From Aneurinibacillus uraniidurans (GTDB lineage: Bacteria; Bacillota; Bacilli; Aneurinibacillales; Aneurinibacillaceae): a DNA stretch of 64,000 nucleotides. Location of the stretch: NCBI RefSeq assembly GCF_028471905.1, contig NZ_CP116902.1, forward strand, positions 3,369,001 through 3,433,000, written 5' to 3'. The number at the start of each line of letters is the position of its first letter. The first letter of the stretch is position 1. Under the pieces are notes generated by a model. It was not told the origin of the DNA, ran no database searches, and saw only the letters and a program-made list of their open reading frames with translations. Positions 56,347 through 64,000 of the stretch are shown piece by piece. Position numbers and translations under genes: made by a program.

Positions 56347-58559
56347 CCGATCGCATCCTTCCAGGCCGCTTTCAATTCAGCGAGCGGCGTATTGATCACT
56401 TCTCGACCGTTTACTTTTATATTCACTGCATCAGTTCCAACGGTTCCGATGACGGCAAACGGTGTGCCATTAGCTTCTGCGACTGCTTTCACTGCATCTA
56501 CATTTTCTTTCTTCACACTAAGCAAAACACGGGATTGCGATTCGCTGAACAGCGCTACGTCTGCACGCAGATCGCTTGTCCAGTCTACCTGTACACCAAG
56601 TCCTGGAGCAGCCGATTCCACAAGCGCTACTGCCAGACCGCCTTCAGCAAGGTCATGCGCAGATGATACGAGTCCGTTACGAATTGCATCAAGCACTGTA
56701 TCTTGCAGCTTTTTCTCAACAGCCAGATCAATCACTGGCGGACGGCCACTAATGTTGCCATTCATTTGTTTCTGGTATTCCGAACCGCCCAGTTCTGCTT
56801 TCGTTTCACCCAACAGAACGATTACATCGCCTTCGTTCTTGAATGCTTGAGTTGTAATATGATCAACATCACGGATCAGACCAACCAGACCGACTACCGG
56901 AGTCGGATAGACAGCTTCTCCGTTTGTTTCGTTGTACAGACTTACGTTCCCGCCGATAACTGGCGAATTCAGCACGCGGCATGCTTCTGCCATGCCATCC
57001 ACTGCTTTTTCGAACTGCCAGAAAATATCCGGCTTCTCTGGATTCCCGAAGTTAAGGCAATCCGTTACCCCAAGTGGTTCAGCACCGGAGCATACAACGT
57101 TGCGTGCTGCTTCTGCTACCGCAATCGCACCGCCCACTTCTGGGTCGAGGTATACGTAACGTCCGTTACAGTCGATGCTCATTGCCAATGCTTTGCGTGT
57201 GCCGCGAATCGCTACGACTGCCGCATCAGAGCCCGGTACGACTGCTGTATTCGTCCGTACCATGTAATCGTACTGATTGTATACCCATTCCTTGCTTGCA
57301 ACAGTTGGCGCACCAAGCACTTGTTTGAGTGCCGCTGTATAATCAGCTGGTTCAGCCAATGCTGTTGTATCTACATCTGCATTTGCCGCATAGTATGCCG
57401 GCTCTGCAGATGGTTTATGATAAACCGGTGCGTCTTCTGCCAGACTATCTACCGGTACTTCTGCTGCTACTTCCCCTTTGTGGAGGAGACGAAGTTTGCC
57501 ATCATCCGTTACACGACCGATCACAACGGAATGCAGACCCCATTTTTCAAAAATCTTTTCAACTTCTGCTTCGCGTCCTTCATGCACAACGACAAGCATA
57601 CGTTCTTGCGATTCAGACAGCATCATCTCGTATGGTGTCATGTCTTTCTCGCGCTGTGGTACAAGGTCAAGATTCAGCTCAATGCCGTTGCCTGCTTTAC
57701 TTGCCATCTCCGCACTTGAAGAAGTAAGACCAGCCGCACCCATATCCTGAATACCTGCTACCGCGCCTGTCTGAATCAGTTCCAGACATGCTTCAAGCAA
57801 TAGTTTTTCCATGAACGGGTCGCCAACTTGTACTGCCGGACGTTTTGCTTCGGAATCTTCGCTTAACTCCTCGGATGCGAACGTTGCACCGTGAATTCCA
57901 TCACGTCCAGTTGCAGCTCCCACGTACATAACCGGGTTGCCTACACCTTTCGCGACACCTTTTTGAATCTGGTCGTGGTCGATTAAACCGACACACATTG
58001 CATTTACGAGCGGATTGCCATCATAGCACGGATCAAAGACAACTTCCCCGCCCACTGTCGGAATCCCCATACAGTTACCGTAGCCTGCAATACCAGCTAC
58101 TACGTTTTCAAACAAGTATTTCATGCGCGGTGTTTCCAGTTCACCAAAACGCAGTGAGTTGAGCATCGCGATTGGACGCGCACCCATTGAGAAAACATCA
58201 CGGATAATACCGCCTACACCTGTTGCCGCACCTTGATATGGCTCAATCGCAGATGGGTGGTTGTGGCTTTCTACTTTAAATACAACCGCCTGATTATCGC
58301 CAATGTCGATAATACCTGCACCCTCGCCCGGACCTTGTAGAACGTGCGGGCCAGATGTTGGGAAGCGGCGAAGAACTGGCTTCGAGTTCTTATAGCTGCA
58401 GTGCTCCGACCACATAACACTGAACAGACCCGTTTCGGTATAATTCGGCTGTCTTCCAATTATTTTGACAACTTGAGCAAATTCCTCATCTGTCAAACCC
58501 ATTTCACGGTAGATTTTTTCATCAGCAATCTGTTGCGGATTAGGCTCTTTGTGTGACAC
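56331..58559 (-). CDS. purL: Phosphoribosylformylglycinamidine synthase subunit II
   Basis: Large subunit of FGAM synthase (step 4), acting with PurQ and PurS. The 742 residues (small PurL form) contain [42 protein letters not shown] with the catalytic His, and two PurM-like halves. GTG 58559 is chosen, nine bases after GGAGGG, which gives 742 residues, the typical length. The upstream ORF extension lies inside purQ. It overlaps purQ by 20 bp and purF by 16 bp. Confidence 0.96.
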   Translation of the reverse strand: MSHKEPNPQQIADEKIYREMGLTDEEFAQVVKIIGRQPNYTETGLFSVMWSEHCSYKNSKPVLRRFPTSGPHVLQGPGEGAGIIDIGDNQAVVFKVESHNHPSAIEPYQGAATGVGGIIRDVFSMGARPIAMLNSLRFGELETPRMKYLFENVVAGIAGYGNCMGIPTVGGEVVFDPCYDGNPLVNAMCVGLIDHDQIQKGVAKGVGNPVMYVGAATGRDGIHGATFASEELSEDSEAKRPAVQVGDPFMEKLLLEACLELIQTGAVAGIQDMGAAGLTSSSAEMASKAGNGIELNLDLVPQREKDMTPYEMMLSESQERMLVVVHEGREAEVEKIFEKWGLHSVVIGRVTDDGKLRLLHKGEVAAEVPVDSLAEDAPVYHKPSAEPAYYAANADVDTTALAEPADYTAALKQVLGAPTVASKEWVYNQYDYMVRTNTAVVPGSDAAVVAIRGTRKALAMSIDCNGRYVYLDPEVGGAIAVAEAARNVVCSGAEPLGVTDCLNFGNPEKPDIFWQFEKAVDGMAEACRVLNSPVIGGNVSLYNETNGEAVYPTPVVGLVGLIRDVDHITTQAFKNEGDVIVLLGETKAELGGSEYQKQMNGNISGRPPVIDLAVEKKLQDTVLDAIRNGLVSSAHDLAEGGLAVALVESAAPGLGVQVDWTSDLRADVALFSESQSRVLLSVKKENVDAVKAVAEANGTPFAVIGTVGTDAVNIKVNGREVINTPLAELKAAWKDAIGCLMA

Positions 58560-59232
58560 CGTTTTTGTCCCTCCAGCTCTGTAAGATCGAAGTAAACATG
58601 CGTTTTCCGTCTGCGGAACCGAGCCATTCATGAACAGCACGTTCCGGGTGCGGCATCATGCCAAGCACGTTGCCTTCTTTGTTGATAATACCTGCAATAT
58701 TGTCGATCGATCCGTTCGGGTTTGTACCCGCATAACGGAATACGATTTGATTGTTTTTCTCCATGTCTGCAAGTGTTGCCTCGTCACAGTAGTAATTACC
58801 GTCACCGTGCGCGATTGGAATCTGAATGATCTCGCCTGCTGCATACTCAGATGTAAACACCGTATCATTGTTTTCTACGCGAAGGTCAACCATCTCACAA
58901 CGGAATTTCAGACTCTGATTGCGGCGCAGTGCACCTGGTAGAAGACCTGCTTCTGTTAACACCTGGAATCCATTGCATACGCCCATAACAAGCTTGCCTT
59001 TAGCTGCTGCTTCTTTCACGCTGGTCATCACACGCGCCATACTTGCCATCGCACCTGGACGCAAGTAGTCGCCATACGAGAATCCACCCGGCAGAAGAAT
59101 GCAGTCAAACTCATCAAGGTTGCTCTCTGCATGCCATACGTATTCGACCGGCTCACCGAGGCAATCTTCTACTGCTTTGTACATATCAATGTCACAGTTC
59201 GAACCCGGAAATACAAGGACTGCACATTTCAT
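58540..59232 (-). CDS. purQ: Phosphoribosylformylglycinamidine synthase subunit I (glutaminase)
   Basis: Class I glutaminase subunit of FGAM synthase. The 230 residues contain [18 protein letters not shown], the [16 protein letters not shown] oxyanion strand, the nucleophile in [20 protein letters not shown] and the PHPERAV histidine region. It is separated from purS by three bases and overlaps purL. Confidence 0.97.
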   Translation of the reverse strand: MKCAVLVFPGSNCDIDMYKAVEDCLGEPVEYVWHAESNLDEFDCILLPGGFSYGDYLRPGAMASMARVMTSVKEAAAKGKLVMGVCNGFQVLTEAGLLPGALRRNQSLKFRCEMVDLRVENNDTVFTSEYAAGEIIQIPIAHGDGNYYCDEATLADMEKNNQIVFRYAGTNPNGSIDNIAGIINKEGNVLGMMPHPERAVHEWLGSADGKRMFTSILQSWRDKNGVTQRA

Positions 59233-59235
59233 CGT

Positions 59236-59484
59236 TTATGCCTCCACCATCTCGAAGCGATAGTCTTCGATCACTGTATTCGCCAAAAGTTTCTCACACA
59301 TCTCAGTGAGACGCTCTTCTGCTGCCTGACGGCTATCAACGTTTAATTCCACTTCCATGTATTTACCGATGCGAACATCGCGTACTTCATCGAAGCCAAG
59401 GGAATGAAGTGAACCTTTTACCGCGCTGCCTTGCGGATCGAGAACTGATTCTTTGAGCGTGACATATACAGTAGCTTTAAACAT
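59236..59484 (-). CDS. purS: Phosphoribosylformylglycinamidine synthase subunit PurS
   Basis: This 82-residue small subunit links PurQ and PurL. Its signature is [20 protein letters not shown] and [17 protein letters not shown] 59484 is chosen after GGGGGAG; the longer frame from 59499 runs into purC. It overlaps purC by 8 bp. Confidence 0.95.
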   Translation of the reverse strand: MFKATVYVTLKESVLDPQGSAVKGSLHSLGFDEVRDVRIGKYMEVELNVDSRQAAEERLTEMCEKLLANTVIEDYRFEMVEA

Positions 59485-60196
59485 GCGTTTCTCCCCCAAT
59501 ACGTTTTAAAATTTCCTTGTAAGCATCTTCTACATTGCCGAGGTCACGGCGGAAACGGTCTTTATCAAGCTTCTCGTTTGTATCAGCATCCCAGAAGCGG
59601 CATGTGTCTGGGGAAATCTCATCCGCCAGCAGCAATGTTCCATCTTCGAGACGTCCGAATTCCAGCTTGAAATCAACGAGTGTAACTTTGCGTTCTTTCA
59701 TATAAGAAACGAGCACTTCGTTCACGGCAAGTGCCATCTCACGAAGACGAGCACGTTCTTCTTTGCTTGCAATGCCAAGTACGTCAATGTGTGAATCATT
59801 CACAAGTGGATCGCCGAGTGCATCATCTTTGTAATAAAATTCAACAACTGGTTGTGGAAGAACGGTTCCTTCTTCCATACCGAGGCGCTTAGCAAGTGAG
59901 CCAGCTGCTACATTGCGTGTTACAACTTCAAGCGGTACGATTTCTACTTTCTTCACTAATTGCTCTGTCGGTGACAGTTCCTTAATGAAGTGATTTTCAA
60001 TGCCTTTTTCTTTTAGCATGCGGAAAAAAATCGACGTAATTCGGTTATTCAGCTCGCCTTTGCCCATAATGGTCGCACGCTTTTCTCCGTTAAACGCAGT
60101 TGCGTCATCTTTGTACGCCACCCAGAACACACCAGGCTCATCTGTAGCATAAATGCGCTTTGCTTTTCCTTCATACAGCATTTCGAGCTTTTCCAT
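59477..60196 (-). CDS. purC: SAICAR synthase
   Basis: Step 7: joins CAIR with aspartate, using ATP. The 239 residues contain [16 protein letters not shown], the nucleotide region [17 protein letters not shown] and [20 protein letters not shown] with CRFWD. An 81-bp gap with a strong hairpin separates it from purB. Confidence 0.97.
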   Translation of the reverse strand: MEKLEMLYEGKAKRIYATDEPGVFWVAYKDDATAFNGEKRATIMGKGELNNRITSIFFRMLKEKGIENHFIKELSPTEQLVKKVEIVPLEVVTRNVAAGSLAKRLGMEEGTVLPQPVVEFYYKDDALGDPLVNDSHIDVLGIASKEERARLREMALAVNEVLVSYMKERKVTLVDFKLEFGRLEDGTLLLADEISPDTCRFWDADTNEKLDKDRFRRDLGNVEDAYKEILKRIGGETHV

Positions 60197-60239
60197 CGTA
60201 TCTCGCTTCCTTTCGAGTAGTAAAACCGAAATAAAGAAG

Positions 60240-60268
60240 GGAGAGGGAGAAATATCTTTCTTCTCTCC
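60240..60268 (-). other. Intercistronic hairpin between purB and purC
   Basis: GGAGAGAAGAAA and TTTCTCCCTCTCC (minus strand) pair with bulges around a 4-base loop, followed by CTTCTTTATTTC. It lies in the only long gap inside the operon. It could be a leaky terminator or an RNA processing/stability element. Confidence 0.5.
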
Positions 60269-60277
60269 TCTGCTCTC

Positions 60278-61573
60278 TTACAAACCTAGACGTTCAAAAA
60301 TCGTATCGACATTTTTCAAATGCCAGTTATAGTCGAAGCAATCTGCAATATCTTCTGCAGTAAGCAGACCCTTTACTTTTTCATCCGATTCGATGATCTC
60401 ACGGAAGGAACGTTGTTCTTCCCACGATTGCATCGCACGACGCTGTACAGTATCGTATGCTTCTTCACGGCTTAAGCCTTTATCGATCAGTTTAAGCAGT
60501 ACACGTTGTGAGTAAATCAAACCAAATGTGCGCTCCATGTTGCGTTTCATGTTTTCTGGGAACACAGTCAGGTTTTTCACGATGTTACCGAAACGGTTCA
60601 GCATATAGTTAATGAGTTGTGTTGCATCTGGCAGAATGATTCGTTCTGCAGATGAGTGTGAAATATCACGTTCATGCCAGAGCGGCACATTCTCATAGGA
60701 CGTCAGCATGTGTCCGCGAATGACGCGAGCTAAGCCAGCCATGTTCTCGCTGCCGATCGGATTGCGTTTATGCGGCATAGCGGATGAACCTTTTTGACCT
60801 TTAGCGAATGCTTCTTCCACTTCACGTGTTTCACTTTTTTGCAGACCGCGAATCTCAACAGCGAACTTCTCAATTGATGTTGCGATAAGTGCGAGTGTGC
60901 CCATGTATTCAGCATGACGATCACGCTGCAATGTTTGTGTGGAGATTGGAGCAGCTTGCAGGCCTAGCTTTTCGCACACATATTTTTCAACGAATGGATC
61001 AATATTTGCATACGTACCAACTGCGCCGGAGATTTTACCGAAAGCAATTGTTTGTTTCGCCTTGCGGAAGCGCTCCAGGTTACGTTTCATCTCTTCATAC
61101 CAGAGCGCCATTTTTAAGCCGAATGTTGTTGGCTCAGCATGTACACCGTGTGTACGGCCCATCATAACGGTATATTTATGTTCTTGCGCTTTTTCTTTCA
61201 GGATGTCTACAAATCGAACAAGGTCCTGCTCGATGATTTCATTCGCTTGACGCAGCAAGTATGAAAGTGCAGTATCAACTACGTCTGTTGATGTCAATCC
61301 GTAGTGCACCCATTTTTTCTCATCGCCTTCGATTGTCTCAGAGACAGCACGCGTGAATGCAACAACATCGTGGCGTGTCTCCTGCTCGATTTCGTAAATG
61401 CGCTCAACATTGAAGCTGGCGTTTTTCCACAGTTTTTCGACATCTTCCTTTGGAATTACACCAAGCTCTGACCATGCTTCACAAGCGAGGATTTCTACCT
61501 CAAGCCAGGCTTTAAATTTGTTTTCTTCTGTCCAGATAGCCGCCATTTCCGGGCGGGTATAGCGTTCGATCAT
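60278..61573 (-). CDS. purB: Adenylosuccinate lyase
   Basis: Cleaves fumarate from SAICAR (step 8) and from adenylosuccinate in AMP synthesis. The 431-residue fumarase/aspartase-superfamily enzyme has [36 protein letters not shown] and the mobile loop signature [17 protein letters not shown] with the catalytic Ser. It is 17 bp after purK. Confidence 0.97.
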   Translation of the reverse strand: MIERYTRPEMAAIWTEENKFKAWLEVEILACEAWSELGVIPKEDVEKLWKNASFNVERIYEIEQETRHDVVAFTRAVSETIEGDEKKWVHYGLTSTDVVDTALSYLLRQANEIIEQDLVRFVDILKEKAQEHKYTVMMGRTHGVHAEPTTFGLKMALWYEEMKRNLERFRKAKQTIAFGKISGAVGTYANIDPFVEKYVCEKLGLQAAPISTQTLQRDRHAEYMGTLALIATSIEKFAVEIRGLQKSETREVEEAFAKGQKGSSAMPHKRNPIGSENMAGLARVIRGHMLTSYENVPLWHERDISHSSAERIILPDATQLINYMLNRFGNIVKNLTVFPENMKRNMERTFGLIYSQRVLLKLIDKGLSREEAYDTVQRRAMQSWEEQRSFREIIESDEKVKGLLTAEDIADCFDYNWHLKNVDTIFERLGL

Positions 61574-61590
61574 GTATACTCCTCCTTTTT

Positions 61591-62730
61591 TTACTCCCAG
61601 ATTTTCATATCCTCAATTATGGTAAGTGCTTCCGCTACTGAACCAGCCAGCACATTTATATGTCCCATCTTCCGTTTCGGCTTACTTTCCTGTTTGCCAT
61701 ATAAATGAAGTTTCGCTGTAGCTGGAAACGTATCTATTTTATCAAGAATAGGCGCTAGATGCTCGCCTAGAATGTTCACCATGACAACCGGTGTGAGCAG
61801 TTTTGTTTCACCGAGTGGCAGATCGCAAATCGCACGAATGTGCTGCTCGAACTGAGATGTTACACATGCATCCATTGTATAGTGACCGGAGTTGTGTGGA
61901 CGTGGGGCTAATTCATTGACGATAATGCCCCCGTCTGCTGTTACGAACATCTCAACCGCGATCAACCCTCGCACATCTAGTTTCTCCGCAATCGTGCGAG
62001 CTACCCTTTCTGCTTTCTGTGCTGTCTCATCGCTTATACGAGCTGGTACAATGGAGAGGTGAAGAATGTTCTCTCGATGGATATTCTCACTCACCGGAAA
62101 CGTTGCTACTTCTCCCGATACACTGCGTGCTGCAATAACAGACACTTCTTTCACAAACGGAACGAACTGTTCAATGATAATGTCAGCTCCGCTCTTCTGA
62201 AGTTCGTTATAGGCTTGCGCCGCCTCGCCTGCTTTTCGAATGACTGCCTGTCCTTTGCCATCATAACCACCTGTGGCCGTTTTCATCACAGCCGGCAATC
62301 CGAGTTGTTCAATCGCACGCTCTGCTTCGTCTGCGCTGGCGATGATGCGGAACGGCGCTACCGGAATATCGAATGATTCGAGTGTCAGCTTCTCATCGAT
62401 CCGATTCTGCGTAATGCGCAAAAGCTGACTGCCCTGCGGCACATACGACTGTTCTTCTAGAATAGCCGCTACTTGTGCATCAACATTTTCGAATTCGTAC
62501 GTAATCACGTCACTCGCCTGTGCCAGATCCATCGCACCATCTACATTGTCATATCCGGTAAGAATTTGCCTGTCACACACCTGACCACATGGTGAATCTT
62601 CTGTTGGATCAAGCGTGATAAATCGATAACCAGCGGCGCGTCCTGCAAGCGCCAGCATCCGGCCAAGCTGCCCACCGCCCAGCACGCCAATCGTAGCGCC
62701 CGGTCGGATTACATTCCGCTCCGCACTCAC
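61591..62730 (-). CDS. purK: N5-carboxyaminoimidazole ribonucleotide synthase
   Basis: ATP-dependent carboxylation of AIR using bicarbonate (step 6a). The 379-residue ATP-grasp protein has [35 protein letters not shown] and the C-terminal [16 protein letters not shown]. Its ATG overlaps the purE stop by 4 bp. Confidence 0.97.
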   Translation of the reverse strand: MSAERNVIRPGATIGVLGGGQLGRMLALAGRAAGYRFITLDPTEDSPCGQVCDRQILTGYDNVDGAMDLAQASDVITYEFENVDAQVAAILEEQSYVPQGSQLLRITQNRIDEKLTLESFDIPVAPFRIIASADEAERAIEQLGLPAVMKTATGGYDGKGQAVIRKAGEAAQAYNELQKSGADIIIEQFVPFVKEVSVIAARSVSGEVATFPVSENIHRENILHLSIVPARISDETAQKAERVARTIAEKLDVRGLIAVEMFVTADGGIIVNELAPRPHNSGHYTMDACVTSQFEQHIRAICDLPLGETKLLTPVVMVNILGEHLAPILDKIDTFPATAKLHLYGKQESKPKRKMGHINVLAGSVAEALTIIEDMKIWE

Positions 62731-63212
62731 AGGTCACTCGCCTCCAGTACGGTTTGCTTCACACGTTCCCGACGCTCCATGAATGCCTCGCGAATCGCCG
62801 GATATTTATTTCCAAGCATTTGTGCGGCTAACAGTCCCGCATTGATCGCACCAGCTTTGCCGATTGCGACTGTCGCAACTGGAACGCCACCCGGCATCTG
62901 TACAATCGACAGAAGCGAGTCCAAACCATTCAACATTGAAGATTTAACCGGAACGCCGATAACCGGCAGTGCAGTTTTCGATGCAACCATCCCTGGCAGA
63001 TGAGCTGCGCCGCCTGCGCCGGCAATGATGACTTCCAGACCACGTTCTACAGCCTGTTCTGCATACGAAAACATAAGGTCAGGTGTACGATGTGCAGATA
63101 CAACTTTTTTTTCAAATGGAACGCCAAGTTCCTCTAAAATGTCGCACGCTTCCTTCATCGTCTCCCAATCGGATGTGCTTCCCATAATGACACCCACAAG
63201 CGGTTGAGCCAT
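62727..63212 (-). CDS. purE: N5-carboxyaminoimidazole ribonucleotide mutase
   Basis: Step 6b: moves the carboxyl group to give CAIR. The 161-residue class I PurE has [14 protein letters not shown], the active-site SAHRTPD and [17 protein letters not shown] 63212 is chosen because GGAGGG lies 10 bases upstream; the ATG at 63230 precedes the site. It is the first gene of the operon, 30 bases after the leader terminator. Confidence 0.97.
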   Translation of the reverse strand: MAQPLVGVIMGSTSDWETMKEACDILEELGVPFEKKVVSAHRTPDLMFSYAEQAVERGLEVIIAGAGGAAHLPGMVASKTALPVIGVPVKSSMLNGLDSLLSIVQMPGGVPVATVAIGKAGAINAGLLAAQMLGNKYPAIREAFMERRERVKQTVLEASDL

Positions 63213-63242
63213 AGCGCTGTTTCCCTCCAAAAAATATAAAAT

Positions 63243-63302
63243 AAAAAAGCCCAGACGGTAGATTTCCCCTATGGTGGCGAGAAACCTACCGCCTGGGCTT
63301 TT
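63243..63302 (-). terminator. Leader terminator of the pur operon (riboswitch expression platform)
   Basis: On the minus strand AAAAGCCCAGGCGGTAG (63302-63286) pairs with CTACCGTCTGGGCTTTT (63261-63245, one G-U pair), continuing into a T-run. The 5' arm is part of the aptamer core (GGGATAAAAGCCC), so aptamer folding and termination exclude each other. This is the expected layout of a ligand-activated (ON) switch. Confidence 0.92.
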
Positions 63303-63387
63303 ATCCCTACGGTGTAGCGCACGCCGCGTGCGCCTGAATCGCTCGGACCGTACAGCTTACCGCCACGGAACCCTAGATTCACTTTCT
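63280..63387 (-). promoter_or_regulatory. ykkC-family riboswitch, probably PRPP-sensing, in the pur leader
   Basis: The minus-strand RNA has the ykkC core motifs in order: TCTAGGGTTCCG, a P2 hairpin CCGT...ACGG, GGTCCGAG (63349-63342), a GC-rich stem GCGCACG/CGTGCGC, ACACCG, and GGGATAAAAGCCC (63307-63295). A P1 stem is formed by AGAAA (63387-63383) with TTTCT (63284-63280). Class 1 ykkC binds guanidine; class 2 members bind ppGpp or PRPP. The PRPP subtype is known upstream of purine genes in Firmicutes, and this copy stands directly before purE with a terminator overlapping its 3' part. Subtype is inferred from context, not measured. Confidence 0.88.
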
Positions 63388-63400
63388 ACTGGTCGCTTTT

Positions 63401-63429
63401 AGTTTAACAAGGCCGCCTGTGGAAGTCAA
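63401..63429 (-). promoter_or_regulatory. Sigma-A promoter of the pur operon
   Basis: On the minus strand TTGACT (63429-63424) and TAAACT (63406-63401) are separated by exactly 17 bases, with an extended -10 TG. The predicted start about 63394 places the aptamer at the very beginning of the leader. Confidence 0.85.
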
Positions 63430-63433
63430 CCTT

Positions 63434-63477
63434 ATTTCCGAACATTATGAGGTTATTATTTTCTAACATTCGATTAT
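63434..63477. promoter_or_regulatory. PurR-type operator (paired PurBoxes)
   Basis: The plus-strand box ATTTCCGAACATT (63434-63446) fits the PurBox consensus AWWWCCGAACWWT completely. An inverted, weaker box lies at 63465-63477 (10 of 13). The CGAA and TTCG cores are offset by 30 bases. The pair sits just upstream of the -35, as expected for PurR repression relieved by PRPP. Confidence 0.8.
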
Positions 63478-63527
63478 AGAGCTCTTTCTTTTATTTTGCT
63501 TGATCGTTAAGATAATTATACAGGAAA

Positions 63528-63565
63528 AAACCAGAGAACCAGCTAATAAGCTGGTTCTCTGGTTT
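63528..63565 (-). terminator. Intrinsic terminator after the YjcZ genes
   Basis: A nearly perfect long stem AAACCAGAGAACCAGCT / AGCTGGTTCTCTGGTTT has a very short loop and a T-run on the minus strand. It isolates the YjcZ genes from the pur control region. Confidence 0.93.
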
Positions 63566-63582
63566 GTGGGGGTACCGTTTAC

Positions 63583-63669
63583 TTAATCGCAAGCGCATGC
63601 AATGATTACAAGCAGGATGAAAAGTACGAGAATTACACCCAGTGTATCGTTATTATTGAAGAAGCTCAT
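63583..63669 (-). CDS. YjcZ-family sporulation microprotein, copy 1
   Basis: 28 residues: MSFFNNNDTLGV followed by the family's hydrophobic block ILVLFILLVIIACACD. YjcZ-type peptides are small membrane-associated proteins of Bacillales made during sporulation, of unknown function. GGAGGGG lies about 6 bases before ATG 63669. It is probably co-transcribed with the next copy and ends 18 bases before a strong terminator. Confidence 0.85.
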   Translation of the reverse strand: MSFFNNNDTLGVILVLFILLVIIACACD

Positions 63670-63713
63670 GCAGTCCCCTCCTTTCTGTGTGAAGCACATA
63701 GACTGATGCCAAA

Positions 63714-63800
63714 TCAGTCACATGCGCATGCAATGATTACGAGAAGGATGAACAGCACAAGAATTACGCCGATCTCGCCATTTCCACCAAAAAAGCTCAT
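63714..63800 (-). CDS. YjcZ-family sporulation microprotein, copy 2
   Basis: 28 residues: MSFFGGNGEIGV followed by ILVLFILLVIIACACD, the last 16 residues identical to copy 1. AAAGGAG lies 8 bases before ATG 63800. A sigma-K-like promoter at 63862-63890 lies upstream, consistent with mother-cell expression. Only the glycine/asparagine-rich N-terminus differs, which suggests recent tandem duplication. Confidence 0.87.
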   Translation of the reverse strand: MSFFGGNGEIGVILVLFILLVIIACACD

Positions 63801-63861
63801 GGATGTCACTCCTTTCTCCCGGGGGAGTATAAAGTGTTGACACACGCCAGCACTCGTCTAT

Positions 63862-63890
63862 TACGTTATGCAGAGTATATTAGATTGGTT
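63862..63890 (-). promoter_or_regulatory. Sigma-K-like promoter for the YjcZ genes
   Basis: On the minus strand GCATAACGTA (63871-63862) fits gCATAnnnTA exactly, with AC of AAACC at 63889-63888 exactly 17 bases upstream. It is the best-formed of the four sigma-K-like sites in the window. Confidence 0.55.
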
Positions 63891-63904
63891 TGGGCTATTT
63901 GCGC

Positions 63905-64000
63905 CTAACACTCGCAAGCGCATGCAATGATTACAAGTAGAATGAACAGCACCAGAATCATACCAATTTCTCCGCTAAAACATCCTCCAGATCCACAACT
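63905..64000 (-). CDS. YjcZ-family microprotein, copy 3 (start beyond window)
   Basis: The frame is open to the right edge and ends at TAG 63905-63907. The visible part reads SCGSGGCFSGEIGM followed by ILVLFILLVIIACACEC. It carries two extra cysteines in the N-terminal part and ends ECys rather than Asp, so it is the most diverged of the three. The start codon lies outside the window. Confidence 0.8.
   Translation of the reverse strand, partial: SCGSGGCFSGEIGMILVLFILLVIIACACEC

Noticed and set aside
56703-57719. 338-aa open frame antisense to purL
   Set aside because: Shadow of purL with improbable composition (many Cys, Tyr, Phe) and no translation signal.
63280-63387. Guanine/adenine (purine) riboswitch in the pur leader
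   Set aside because: The conserved loop-loop and junction motifs of the purine aptamer are missing, while the ykkC core motifs are all present.

Overview
The window comes from a low- to mid-GC, endospore-forming Firmicute of the order Bacillales. The minus-strand gene order purEKBCSQLFMNHD ... yerB-yerC ... pcrB-pcrA-ligA ... gatCAB ... dgkB-rlmD follows the pur-yer-lig-gat region of Bacillus subtilis. That order, the strong AGGAGG ribosome sites, GTG/TTG starts, a ger operon, YjcZ-type microproteins and sigma-K-like promoters all fit. Codon use and several accessory families suggest the Brevibacillus/Aneurinibacillus side of the order; this last point is inference. No rRNA, tRNA, insertion sequence, CRISPR array or origin is visible.

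Layout. 0-2.3 kb: the 3' end of a repeat-rich secreted protein, a DUF2569 membrane protein and a minus-strand microprotein, within a 1-kb interval flanked by a 47-bp direct repeat. 2.4-9.1 kb: rlmD, dgkB, a glycolate oxidase pair (glcF, glcD), its divergent FadR-type regulator, and a sirohydrochlorin-chelatase-like gene. 9.2-12.2 kb: a guanylate-kinase-like protein with an altered P-loop, a thioredoxin-fold protein, an EamA transporter and a secreted IseA-like protein. 12.3-16.8 kb: gatCAB and a diguanylate cyclase. 16.9-19.0 kb: a redox or aromatic-compound module made of an XRE-cupin regulator, an extradiol dioxygenase, a DoxX protein and a 28-residue CDGSH-like peptide. 19.1-25.3 kb: a probable spore-surface locus with three paralogues of an uncharacterised helical domain and two large divergent glycosyltransferases with back-to-back sigma-K-like promoters.

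25.4-30.4 kb: ligA, pcrA and pcrB. 30.5-34.2 kb: a gerB-gerA-gerC nutrient-receptor operon inserted between yerC and pcrB. 34.3-39.1 kb: yerC, yerB and a MacB-type ABC export system. 39.3-44.9 kb: a thiol peroxidase, three MFS transporters and a FabH paralogue. 45.0-49.7 kb: a complete branched-chain amino acid ABC importer (livKHMGF). 50-50.4 kb: two small membrane proteins. 50.4-63.5 kb: the complete twelve-gene purine operon from PRPP to IMP. Its control region carries a PurR-type operator, a sigma-A promoter, and a ykkC-family aptamer, probably the PRPP-sensing subtype, overlapping an intrinsic terminator. 63.5-64 kb: three tandem YjcZ-family microproteins, the last cut by the window edge.

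The most interesting signals are the double PRPP control of the pur operon, the spore-surface glycosyltransferase locus, and several microproteins below normal gene-calling length (28-aa CDGSH-like, 43-aa, 32-aa and the YjcZ series).
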